DNA of 64,000 nt from Erythrobacter litoralis HTCC2594 (GTDB taxonomy: Bacteria > Pseudomonadota > Alphaproteobacteria > Sphingomonadales > Sphingomonadaceae). Position numbers and translations under genes: made by a program. The stretch's first letter is position 1, and each line of letters opens with the position of its first letter. The DNA lies in assembly GCF_000013005.1 (NCBI RefSeq), contig NC_007722.1, positions 873,501 to 937,500 on the forward strand, given 5' to 3'. Positions 26,464 through 34,166 of this stretch are shown one piece after another. The notes below the pieces were generated by a model. It ran no database searches. It worked only from the letters and a program-made list of their open reading frames with translations, and had not been told where the DNA came from.

Positions 26464-27338
26464 TGCTTCAATCCGGTCTTGGCATTGGCAAATGCGCGCA
26501 GTGTCTTTGCATCGCGGTAGCCGTGCAGCACCGCACCGTCGCGCGCTCTGACGATCACCGGGGTTCCGGCAAAGCCGTTGGCCTGTGCAAAGGCTTCGTT
26601 GGCATCGAGCGCAGCTGCTTTCTTGCAGGCAGCGCGCGGTTCGAGGTGCTTGCCGGTGTAGGCGGCATGGAGCGCCCCGACCGGATCGGCGGCGCACAGC
26701 ACCGCCTCGGACATGCGGCGGCTCGATGCGCCGAAGATCGAGATCGGCCGCTCCTCGACAAGGACGCCTGCCTTCTCGAGTTCGCCGGTGAGCCGCTTGC
26801 AGTAGCCGCACTGGAAATCCGAGAAGACAACCAGCTTCGGCCCCTTGGGATTGCCCCACAGGATCGCGCCTACTGCGGGCAAGACTTTGAGATCGACATG
26901 CGTCGCGGCCCGCCTGTCGCGGGGTTCTGCAACGTCGTGCCGACCGGCAGTGTCCTCGCCGGCAGCGCGGGCTGCGCCGGCGGCGAGCAGGTCGGGATTG
27001 AGTTCAAGCAGGCGCGCGGCGGTTACGTCGCGCCGCTCCTCCATGTCGTAGAGCCGCCCGACGAAGAGGTAGCGTGCCGCTTCGTCGATGTAGAACAGCG
27101 TCTCTCCCGAGACGACCTCGCACCACGGCGCGAATGTCTTGCAATCGAGCGCGTCGATCGGTGTCTTGGGCAGACGAAGCTTGAGCGCTTCAACCACATT
27201 CTGCGTGATCGCGGCCTGCGCCGGCATGGCGGTCACTACCGCGACACCGCTTGTAAGGAGGGCTGCTGCGCTGGCGGCGGCGAGCGATATGTGCGCGGCG
27301 CGCGCCTTGAGGCCGGGCCGCTGGTTCGAGTAGTTCAT
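26460..27338 (-). CDS. DsbC-family periplasmic disulfide isomerase
   Basis: 292 aa with a long signal region (cut near MPAQA, residue 42). An N-terminal DsbC-like dimerisation domain (CEVVSGETLFYIDEAARYLF) is followed by an Ala/Arg-rich linker and a thioredoxin fold with FQCGYCK (C177-C180). It should shuffle disulfides in the Cys-rich TraN, TraU and TraH. It sits between traB and traV with 4-base overlaps. Confidence 0.88.
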   Translation of the reverse strand: MNYSNQRPGLKARAAHISLAAASAAALLTSGVAVVTAMPAQAAITQNVVEALKLRLPKTPIDALDCKTFAPWCEVVSGETLFYIDEAARYLFVGRLYDMEERRDVTAARLLELNPDLLAAGAARAAGEDTAGRHDVAEPRDRRAATHVDLKVLPAVGAILWGNPKGPKLVVFSDFQCGYCKRLTGELEKAGVLVEERPISIFGASSRRMSEAVLCAADPVGALHAAYTGKHLEPRAACKKAAALDANEAFAQANGFAGTPVIVRARDGAVLHGYRDAKTLRAFANAKTGLKQ

Positions 27339-28618
27339 TGGGGTGTGCTCCTGACATGGACGCCGTCGAGAAAGACGATCTCGACTGCGATGCCGGTCGG
27401 CATCTCGACGACGGGTTGGTACTGTTCTGCGCGTTCGATGAGGTATTTGCTGACCGTGTCGGCGGCTTCGCCCGCGCCCTGGCCGAGGCCGCCTGCGAGA
27501 ATGTCGGTCGGCGAGAGCGCGTCGCGCCTGCCGTCGCTGCCGACAGGCTGCGCAAAGATGCCGTTGGCATTGGCCGAGAAGCCGCGTCCGAACCCGCCGA
27601 CGATCCCGGCGAGCAGCGCCTGGCTGACGAGGCTGCCTTCGCGGCTGACGACATTGCCGCGAACGCCCGACTTGCCGGCAAAGGCGATGAACCCCTTGAC
27701 CTCGCTCACCGCAAAGCGTCCGCCCGGTTGCGCACAGGTCATGCGCACAAGCTTGACGTAAACCTTCTCGGCCGAGAGATCGCCGCGCGCCGCGCCGTTG
27801 ACGAGGCAGCCGGTGAGATCGGTGGTGAGAAGCTTGTTGCCCTGCAGCACCGAGCGCGCCGGACCGGTGATCCGCAGCACCACGGGCAGCGGATCGCTCT
27901 GGCTGGTAACGCCCGTCGAGGCGTCGACCCCGACGATCACGGTGGCAGGTGCATAGCTGTTGGGCGGCAGGTAATCGCGGCTTGCCTCGAGCAGCAGCGT
28001 CGGCGCGCTTTCGATTGCCTTGGTCTTGGCGGCGCCCGGCTTGTCGGATGAGAAACTCAGCAGGCTTGCCTTGGGTTCGCTGGGTGGCTCGAGCGCTCCG
28101 GGAGGGAAGCCCGGAGCCCGCGGATCGGCTGAGGGAACCGGCGTAACTGGGGGATTGGCGCGCACCGTCTCGAGTTCCGAGCGCAAGGCGGCGTTCTCGG
28201 CCGAGATCGCATCGATCGCCGCCTGACCGTCGCTCAGCATCCGCGCGTTTTCGCCGCGCAATGTCTCGAGCTCCTGCTCGATCGAGGCCTTGGGAAGCTG
28301 GCTTTCCTGCAGGTCCTTGATCGCGCGGCCCTGCGCATCAAGACGGTTGCCATAAGTGGCGACGAATTCGCGCTGCGAGAGATTGCGATTGACCAGCGCG
28401 CCGGTCTCGATCGTGGTCGCGCCCGCGCCGCCGGCGCCGGCTTCATCCTCGCCGCCGAAGATGAACATCGAACCGGAGATGAGTGCCACCCCGCCGATGC
28501 CGGCGAGCAGCAGCTTCTGGCGCTGCGCGACCGTGCGGTTGAGATTGCGCCGGGCTTCGCCGCGCGTCTCGTCCTTGGGCGCTGCGGCGGGCGTATCGTG
28601 TCTGTCGGTATCGGCCAT
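27335..28618 (-). CDS. traB: Conjugative pilus core protein TraB
   Basis: 427 aa. One N-terminal membrane anchor (LLLAGIGGVALISGSMFIFG), a coiled coil (residues about 90-150, ASIEQELETLRGENARM region), a Pro-rich spacer and a C-terminal VirB10-like barrel domain (YAPATVIVGVDASTGVTSQS, LTGCLVNGAARGDLSAEKVY). It spans both membranes and links the ATPase to the outer ring. One-base overlap with traK. Confidence 0.92.
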   Translation of the reverse strand: MADTDRHDTPAAAPKDETRGEARRNLNRTVAQRQKLLLAGIGGVALISGSMFIFGGEDEAGAGGAGATTIETGALVNRNLSQREFVATYGNRLDAQGRAIKDLQESQLPKASIEQELETLRGENARMLSDGQAAIDAISAENAALRSELETVRANPPVTPVPSADPRAPGFPPGALEPPSEPKASLLSFSSDKPGAAKTKAIESAPTLLLEASRDYLPPNSYAPATVIVGVDASTGVTSQSDPLPVVLRITGPARSVLQGNKLLTTDLTGCLVNGAARGDLSAEKVYVKLVRMTCAQPGGRFAVSEVKGFIAFAGKSGVRGNVVSREGSLVSQALLAGIVGGFGRGFSANANGIFAQPVGSDGRRDALSPTDILAGGLGQGAGEAADTVSKYLIERAEQYQPVVEMPTGIAVEIVFLDGVHVRSTPQ

Positions 28619-29373
28619 TATTCGAGCCCTCCCTTCGCAAAGACGAGGAAGGCCTGCGTGCTCTCGCCGGGCTGGAGACTGTCGCGGCCATAGGCAAAGG
28701 CCAGCGCCCCGGCGGGCGCCTCGCGTTCACCGGCAAGGTCGACGGGCATCGGGCCGAGATTGCGCAGGGTGAAGGCCTGACCGATCAGCTCGGCACCTTC
28801 ATATTCGGCGACCTGCTGCACTTCGAGGCTGTCGGTGCGGCGTGGTCGCGAGAGTTCGGCGCGCGCCCGGAAGCCCGGCAGAACACCGTCGCTCGCCATC
28901 GCCTCGATCAGGCGGATCGCGGCTTCGTCGCGCGTCGCTGCATAGCCTTCCCATTCGCTCGCCTGGGACTTGGCGAGCGCGGGATTGGTGACGAAGAGCT
29001 GGCTCGCTTCCTCGCCATCGACGCGGCAGGCGAACTTATAGACATAGCCCGCGCTGCTGGTCGCGAAGAAGCTGACTCTGGCGCTCGCATATTGCAGCGG
29101 CACCGAGACATAAATGTCGCCGCGCACCGGTTCGTGGGTCACCTCGAAATCGTTGTAGGGATAGCCGCTCGCCATCTTCGAGACATTGGCGAAACCATCC
29201 TCGATGAGGGCGATACGGGTCAGCGCGCCGCGCGCGAGCACGCAATCGATCGCGGCGCCATCAGCGGCCTCGACGAACTGGTCGGCATGTGCCGGTGAAG
29301 CGTAGGCGGCCGTGGCGATTGCCAGCGCAACGCTGGTCAGCGCGGCGGGGAAGGGGCGGGATAGGAGTGTCAT
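28618..29373 (-). CDS. traK: Conjugative secretin-like protein TraK
   Basis: 251 aa with a signal peptide (cut near AHADQ, residue 31). GALTRIALIEDGFANVSKMA and the C-terminal domain with LIGQAFTLRNLGPMPVDL fit TraK (VirB9-like). It forms the periplasmic/outer-membrane ring with TraV and TraB. Four-base overlap with traE. Confidence 0.88.
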   Translation of the reverse strand: MTLLSRPFPAALTSVALAIATAAYASPAHADQFVEAADGAAIDCVLARGALTRIALIEDGFANVSKMASGYPYNDFEVTHEPVRGDIYVSVPLQYASARVSFFATSSAGYVYKFACRVDGEEASQLFVTNPALAKSQASEWEGYAATRDEAAIRLIEAMASDGVLPGFRARAELSRPRRTDSLEVQQVAEYEGAELIGQAFTLRNLGPMPVDLAGEREAPAGALAFAYGRDSLQPGESTQAFLVFAKGGLE

Positions 29374-29939
29374 GGGTTCTCCTCCTCGGTTTCGGTTGGG
29401 AGCTGGCGGAAGCCGGTGAGGCCGAGGCTGAGGCCGCGGCGGTTCCAGCTGAATTCGAAGCTGCGCTGCTGGCTCGCGATCACCTGCGCGCCGACAAAGG
29501 TCTTGAGCGTTCCGGTGACGGTCGCGGTGAGCGCCTGCGGGTCGACCTCCATCCGCGAGATGACGAAGGCCTGGCTGATGTCCGAGCCGCGTTGCTCGTC
29601 GACGATCTTGACGAGCTCGGCCTTGAGGCGGCCGTGCGCAGAGGGATCTGCCACCTTCAGGACCTGTTCCATCCAGTAGTCGAGGCTCTCGGGTGCGCGA
29701 TTGAGCAGCATCAGCGCGGTGTCGCGGGTGACAAGCTCGAGGTAGTGCGCATCGGTCGCGCCGCTGCCGAGCGTCAGGCGCTCGCTCGTGACAGGCACGA
29801 GGATCATGCTTTCCTCGCGCGTTGCCGCCGCGCCGACCGCCAGCAGGCTGGTAAGGCCGAGAACGGATGCCAGCGCGGCAAAGCGGTTACGCTGCTTGAG
29901 GTGACGCTGCGCTTCCTCGTAGGCGAATTCGTGTTTCAT
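29370..29939 (-). CDS. traE: Conjugative pilus assembly protein TraE
   Basis: 189 aa, matching family length. One N-terminal membrane segment (FAALASVLGLTSLLAVGAAA) precedes a periplasmic domain; NRFAALASVLG and SFEFSWNRRGLSLGLTGF are typical of TraE/VirB5-8-like inner-membrane components. Twelve bases after traL. Confidence 0.9.
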   Translation of the reverse strand: MKHEFAYEEAQRHLKQRNRFAALASVLGLTSLLAVGAAATREESMILVPVTSERLTLGSGATDAHYLELVTRDTALMLLNRAPESLDYWMEQVLKVADPSAHGRLKAELVKIVDEQRGSDISQAFVISRMEVDPQALTATVTGTLKTFVGAQVIASQQRSFEFSWNRRGLSLGLTGFRQLPTETEEENP

Positions 29940-29951
29940 GGATGTCCTCCC

Positions 29952-30239
29952 TCAGCCTGCGAGCAGGCGACAGTGGGAGGGCGGCGTGGCTTTCAGCCCG
30001 AGGAAGCTCCCCGGCAGATACCAGTAGGCAGCATGCACCAGTTTCGACCCTGCACCTGAAGCTTTGGCCTTTCGAAGGGCGAACCAAGTCATGACCGATA
30101 GGCCGGTGCCGATGATGATGTGCTGCGCAAGGATGCCCCAGGCGAACGGGACGAGCAGTCCCGCAAACTCGTCGATGGTCCAGAAACCGATGAGCTCCGG
30201 ATCGTCGAGCCGCCGTGGAACGAGGTATCTGTCGGCCAT
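29952..30239 (-). CDS. traL: Conjugative transfer protein TraL
   Basis: 95 aa. YLVPRRLDDPELIGFWTIDE, followed by two hydrophobic segments, is the typical TraL layout (VirB3-like inner-membrane protein). It lies between traA and traE as in the F plasmid. Confidence 0.9.
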   Translation of the reverse strand: MADRYLVPRRLDDPELIGFWTIDEFAGLLVPFAWGILAQHIIIGTGLSVMTWFALRKAKASGAGSKLVHAAYWYLPGSFLGLKATPPSHCRLLAG

Positions 30240-30265
30240 GCCGCCCTCCCGTCGTTAGACCGCGA

Positions 30266-30592
30266 TCAGATGGTCGCGGTCACGACCGAGGTGACGATCG
30301 GCACACCGGTGCCGACGCCGATACCGACACCGACCGGGACCGCGACCTGCCCGAGGGCGAAGCGGCCCGAGGCGAGCGCGATAAGCCCGCCGGCAAGGCT
30401 GAGGACGGTGATGATTTTCCCGCCCGAACCTTCGAGGAAGTCGGTAAATTTCTGCAGCGCCGGATCAAAGGTCGTATCGGCACCGGCATAGGCGGCACCG
30501 GCGCAGGCGAGCGCAATGGCGGCCGGAAGAATATAGTTGCGGGCACGAATGCCTTTGCTGGATTGGCGCTGAAGAGTGATTGCTTTGGTCAT
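30266..30592 (-). CDS. traA: F-type pilin TraA (prepilin)
   Basis: 108 aa from the ATG at 30592 (GGAG 7 bases upstream); the frame to 30769 is not needed. A basic leader (MTKAITLQRQSSKGIRARN) and a hydrophobic signal ending AGAAYAGA are followed by two hydrophobic helices separated by a short loop with basic residue (GRFALGQ). This is the usual two-helix pilin plan. First gene of the operon. Processing could be by leader peptidase or the in-operon S26 peptidase. Confidence 0.82.
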   Translation of the reverse strand: MTKAITLQRQSSKGIRARNYILPAAIALACAGAAYAGADTTFDPALQKFTDFLEGSGGKIITVLSLAGGLIALASGRFALGQVAVPVGVGIGVGTGVPIVTSVVTATI

Positions 30593-30955
30593 CGAGGAAC
30601 TCCGTTTCGAACATTGGCAGCGATGCGTTCGCTGTATGTTCTTTCCTCGATTGGAAGGCAGGGTGTAGGAAAACGGAAACTGCAGCACGCGGTATTCCGA
30701 CCAAGAGAAATCGTCGATTCTGGGCAATCTGACCGGGTTTTGCGCGACCGGTGCAGACATTGCGGCCAAGAATACCGATCATTGCGCCACCCATACCGAA
30801 ATCTGAGATCGAGGGACCGGAATCTGCGCGAATCAAATCGTGTGACGATGAGCCGGTTTCCTACGTGTTCCTTATTTGTTCTTTTTCCTTTCCTACAGTT
30901 TGACGCGTTGCCTAGCCTGTTGGTGATTCGCTAAAGATCACCGGAAGCAGGAACA
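30593..30955. other. Divergent control region between traA and the HTH gene
   Basis: No gene supported. It contains the 8-mer TTTCCTAC at 30857-30864 and 30889-30896 on the plus strand and at 30665-30672 on the minus strand, plus an inverted repeat at 30922-30942. It must hold the promoter of the 18-kb tra operon. Confidence 0.6.
30922..30942. promoter_or_regulatory. Inverted repeat GGTGAT-N9-ATCACC upstream of the HTH gene
   Basis: Six-base arms, ending 13 bases before the HTH gene start at 30956. A possible autoregulatory operator. Confidence 0.35.
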
Positions 30956-31417
30956 ATGGCGCGAAACGCAAACGACAAATGGGAAGAACTATCGCGAGGA
31001 GTCGCAGCTTTCCTCGACCATGCCGTGGACGAAAGTGGCAAGTCCCGGCGGACGATTGCCGCACAGACGAATATCAACAAGGACGCGCTCCGACGCATCC
31101 TCGCCGGGACAAGGTCAGCCACACTGCTTGAGGCGCTGGCCATCCTTGACGCGAGCGGTCACGCGCCGCGCACCTCCCTGATGCTGGCACTCGCGGGGTA
31201 CTCGCAGCGTAGCAAGGATTGGCAGAATAGCGGCGTGCTGGAATTTCTTGAAACCTTCATAAGCGAGTTGCCGTCTGCTTTGGATCAAGCGCTGGGCGAG
31301 AGGCTGCTCGATGTGAGACCGCGCTGGGCAAAGGGGACCGCTCACCGCACCGCCGGTCTCCTGTCGGATCACCTCGCGCAACTGGAGCGGCAGGATGAAC
31401 AAAGCTTCGCTCTCTGA
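30956..31417 (+). CDS. HTH regulator divergent to the tra operon
   Basis: 153 aa. SGKSRRTIAAQTNINKDALR, followed by RILAGTRSATLLEALAIL, reads as an XRE/lambda-type helix-turn-helix in the first 80 residues. The C-terminal half is helical and unassigned. GGAAGCAGGAACA precedes the ATG. Its position opposite traA suggests control of conjugation. It overlaps the next gene by 23 bases. Confidence 0.72.
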   Translation: MARNANDKWEELSRGVAAFLDHAVDESGKSRRTIAAQTNINKDALRRILAGTRSATLLEALAILDASGHAPRTSLMLALAGYSQRSKDWQNSGVLEFLETFISELPSALDQALGERLLDVRPRWAKGTAHRTAGLLSDHLAQLERQDEQSFAL

Positions 31418-31685
31418 AATGACGACTGGTCTCGAAACGGACGCGGAAGCCGTTCCTGTCGAGCCAACGCCAGACCGGCTCATTCGTCTTCCCGAGGTCA
31501 TGGCGCGCGTGGGCCTGCGCCGAACGGCAATCTATCAGCGGATGCGCGAAGGCCGTTTTCCAAAGTCGCGTTCGCTCGGTCCCCGTTGCACGGTTTGGGT
31601 CGAAGCCGAGATCGATGACTGGATCGGTTCTGTTGTCGAACGCACCGACGAGATATGTCAGAACACGCCCCGAATTTCGAGATGA
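31395..31685 (+). CDS. AlpA-family DNA-binding protein
   Basis: 96 aa. RLIRLPEVMARVGLRRTAIY, then QRMREGRFPKSRSLGPR and VWVEAEIDDWI is the AlpA/excisionase-like winged helix. Such proteins control integrases or excision in prophages and ICEs. It overlaps the HTH gene and may be read with it. No integrase is adjacent in this window. Confidence 0.85.
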   Translation: MNKASLSEMTTGLETDAEAVPVEPTPDRLIRLPEVMARVGLRRTAIYQRMREGRFPKSRSLGPRCTVWVEAEIDDWIGSVVERTDEICQNTPRISR

Positions 31686-31732
31686 TCATGGTTTGCGTCC
31701 CGTCACCGCTCGAATAAACGCGCGCTGTCCCG

Positions 31733-32119
31733 CTAGCCGGAAAGCACTTCGATTATCCGGCATTCGCCAACCGCTCCGTGCTGGCAGTCGTCGACCATAT
31801 GGCGCAGTTCGGTTCGCAGTTTTCGCAAGTCACCAAGCTTCCGATCCACTTCGCGTAGGTGGAGGCTGGCAATAGAGTCCACGGCTTCGCACGATTGCGA
31901 TGGATCATCCGACAAAGAAAGCAATTGGCGCACCTCCGCCATGGTGAAGCCGAGGTCGCGTGCGCGGCGGATAAACCGCAATCTGGCCAATTCGGTCGGG
32001 CCATAGTCCCGGTAGTTTCCGGCGGTGCGTGGTGGTTCCTCCAGCAATCCGGTCCGTTCGTAGTAGCGGATCGTTTCGGCGGTCGTGCCGGTCTTCCGCG
32101 CCAGGGCACCAATCTTCAT
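31733..32119 (-). CDS. CadR-like MerR-family metal regulator
   Basis: 128 aa from the ATG at 32119. MKIGALARKTGTTAETIRYY is the MerR DNA-binding start. Metal-site cysteines are C77, C112 and C120, the spacing of the Cd/Zn/Pb-sensing CadR/PbrR group (not the CueR copper type). Divergent to the DUF3703 gene over a classical MerR operator. Confidence 0.86.
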   Translation of the reverse strand: MKIGALARKTGTTAETIRYYERTGLLEEPPRTAGNYRDYGPTELARLRFIRRARDLGFTMAEVRQLLSLSDDPSQSCEAVDSIASLHLREVDRKLGDLRKLRTELRHMVDDCQHGAVGECRIIEVLSG

Positions 32120-32135
32120 GGGTTTCTCGCAATGC

Positions 32136-32166
32136 TTGACCTTGTAGCCACTACAAGGTGCATAAG
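32136..32166 (+). promoter_or_regulatory. MerR-type promoter with 19-bp spacer
   Basis: The -35 TTGACC (32136-32141) and -10 CATAAG (32161-32166) are separated by 19 bases. Between them lies the perfect palindrome ACCTTGTAG-CCA-CTACAAGGT (32139-32159), close to the known CadR box. It drives the DUF3703 gene rightward. Confidence 0.8.
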
Positions 32167-32201
32167 ACGATTCGAAGATGCAAGCAGAACGGTAAAATCC
32201 T

Positions 32202-32564
32202 GTGGCAAAGAAGGACATTATTGAACTTATCGAAGCTGAGCGGCGCGTTTTCCGTGCCGCCAGGCAGTCTGGTGACCGGGCTTTGGCTTGGACCGCGCTC
32301 GAGCGGGAACATATTCTGGGCCAGGGCTTCTTCGGGCCGCACCTTCGTTCACATATGACGATGCTGGGCTATGCAGTTGAAACCCGCGATGGCCGCGAAG
32401 TTCTGGGGCAGGTCATACGTCTTGCGCTCGCTCCCCTTGGTAATCTCACCGGACGGCTCCCCTGGGGCAATACCGGACGCGCAAACGTGAGCGCATTCGC
32501 GCCAATGCCATACCCGGACGACCTCGCGGAGGTTTTCACCATCTCTTCGGACGAGGTTCGCTAG
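32202..32564 (+). CDS. DUF3703 family protein
   Basis: 120 aa with a GTG start at 32202. ALEREHILGQGFFGPHLRSH, then VIRLALAPLGNLTGRLPWGN and NVSAFAPMPYP are the conserved blocks of DUF3703, a family of unknown function often found beside metal regulators. It is the first gene behind the CadR-like promoter. The conserved histidines could bind metal (speculation). Confidence 0.82.
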   Translation: MAKKDIIELIEAERRVFRAARQSGDRALAWTALEREHILGQGFFGPHLRSHMTMLGYAVETRDGREVLGQVIRLALAPLGNLTGRLPWGNTGRANVSAFAPMPYPDDLAEVFTISSDEVR

Positions 32565-32572
32565 CACGCGCC

Positions 32573-33217
32573 ATGGCAATTCTATCCAACGAACAGGTTG
32601 AACGTCTCTACGACAAGAACGCGGGAATCTATGACCGATTGGTGTCGGGGTTTCGGTGGGCCGGTCTTGGTCGCTGGCGACGCGATCTGGTTAACCGGCT
32701 TGAACTCAAGGCCGGTGACCATGTGATCGATCTATGTGCTGTCACCGGCGCAAACCTCGCGTTTCTGCTTGAGAGAGTAGGACCAAGCGGCAAGGTGACG
32801 CTGGTCGACCTTTCGCAAGGCATGCTCGACCAAGCCCGTCGACGAGCGAAGCGCCTGCGAGCTAGCAATGTCGAATTTGTGCAGTCAGACGTAGCCGCCT
32901 TCCGCTTTCCGAGCGAGACCAGCGCAGTCATCAGCACCTTTCGACTGGAAATGCCACCTGACTACGCCGCGATCATCGAGCGCGCCTCAGCTGCTCTCCC
33001 GACGGGTGGCCGGATGGCCCTGCTTGGCCTGAAGCACCCCGAGCGCTGGCCGCGATGGCTGATTGAAATCGGAATATTCGCTACGAAACCGTTCGGCGTC
33101 TCGCGCGAATACGAAGAATTCCGCCCGTGGCTACCAGCCCGCCGAGAGCTGAACGAACTCCATTTCCGCGAGTTTCTGGCAGGATGCGCTTACGAATTCG
33201 TCGGTGCCAAATCGTAA
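32573..33217 (+). CDS. Class I SAM-dependent methyltransferase, UbiE-like
   Basis: 214 aa. Motif I is VIDLCAVTGANLAFL, which departs from the usual DxGxGxG (Cys/Ala instead of Gly). It is followed by VTLVDLSQGMLDQARRRAKR and a later VEFVQSDVAAFRFPS. It starts 8 bases after the DUF3703 gene, so it lies under the same metal-responsive promoter. The substrate is unknown; metal or metalloid methylation, quinone or lipid are possible. Confidence 0.8.
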   Translation: MAILSNEQVERLYDKNAGIYDRLVSGFRWAGLGRWRRDLVNRLELKAGDHVIDLCAVTGANLAFLLERVGPSGKVTLVDLSQGMLDQARRRAKRLRASNVEFVQSDVAAFRFPSETSAVISTFRLEMPPDYAAIIERASAALPTGGRMALLGLKHPERWPRWLIEIGIFATKPFGVSREYEEFRPWLPARRELNELHFREFLAGCAYEFVGAKS

Positions 33218-33233
33218 TGCGGCAGAAGCCGCA
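33218..33233 (+). terminator. Stem-loop after the methyltransferase
   Basis: TGCGGC-AGAA-GCCGCA starts directly after the TAA stop. A short T run (TTTT) follows about 17 bases later, so termination is possible but not classical. Confidence 0.4.
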
Positions 33234-33315
33234 GTTGCGTGACTGCTTTTGTCTAGCTTCATGCGGGTTCCCCTGTTGAGTTCGAGCCCAAATACACCAC
33301 ATCCGCTTGCGCTGG

Positions 33316-33972
33316 TCAGTCGATTTTAACCGTGCGCAGATAGGGGCGCAGCGTTGTGAAACCTTGCGGGAAGCGCGCTTTCGCTTCTTTATCGGAAACA
33401 GACGGTGGAATGATGACGTCATCCCCACTCTGCCAATTGACCGGGGTTGCCACGCCTTTACTTTCGGTGAGCTGGACTGAATCGAGCAATCGGAGCACTT
33501 CTTCGAAATTGCGTCCGCTGCTCATCGGATAGAGTAGCATCGCACGGATTTTTTTGTCCGGGCCAACGATATAGACGGCGCGAACGGTAGCATTGTCGGC
33601 TGCGGTTCTTTGCTCCGCACTGCCAGTCTCCTCGGCGGGCAACATATTGTAGAGTTTGGCCACCTTCAGGTCGCTGTCGCCGACCACCGGGTAATCGACT
33701 TTATTGCCGCTGACCGCCTCGATATCGGGTAGCCAGTCGCGATTGTCTTGGCTGCTGTCGACCGACAGGCCGAGAATCTTGGTGTCGCGTTTGGCAAATT
33801 CCTCGCCGAGACCGGCCATGTAACCCAGCTCGGTCGTACAAACCGGGGTAAATGCCTTTGGATGAGAAAACAGGATAGCCCAATTGTCGCCCATCCAATC
33901 ATGGAAGGTGATGGTGCCTTGGGTCGTTTCCGCTGTGAAATCGGGAGCTGTCGAGCCAATGGAGAGGGTCAT
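33316..33972 (-). CDS. 1-Cys peroxiredoxin (Prx6 type)
   Basis: 218 aa from the ATG at 33972. The peroxidatic Cys is in FTPVCTTELGYMA (C45). The Prx6 C-terminal extension (PVNWQSGDDVIIPPSVSD) is present and no conserved resolving Cys is seen. It reduces hydrogen and organic peroxides in the cytoplasm. It lies downstream of the FecA-like receptor in the same direction, but a gap of nearly 200 bases suggests its own promoter. Confidence 0.9.
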   Translation of the reverse strand: MTLSIGSTAPDFTAETTQGTITFHDWMGDNWAILFSHPKAFTPVCTTELGYMAGLGEEFAKRDTKILGLSVDSSQDNRDWLPDIEAVSGNKVDYPVVGDSDLKVAKLYNMLPAEETGSAEQRTAADNATVRAVYIVGPDKKIRAMLLYPMSSGRNFEEVLRLLDSVQLTESKGVATPVNWQSGDDVIIPPSVSDKEAKARFPQGFTTLRPYLRTVKID

Positions 33973-34166
33973 GTCAAAACTCCTATTTATTCTGGGGGAG
34001 GTGTCCGCCGTCCTCATATTTTGGCGGGTGTGTGGCCTGCGGCACGTCGAATGTCGGCGCAATCGATTGCGTGAGTCTCGACCTCACCTGCATTTAGTGA
34101 GGCGGAAATGCTCACTGGCGCTCCCGCCTCCTACAAGATTGCGCGATCATCGGCCGGCGTAGATAC

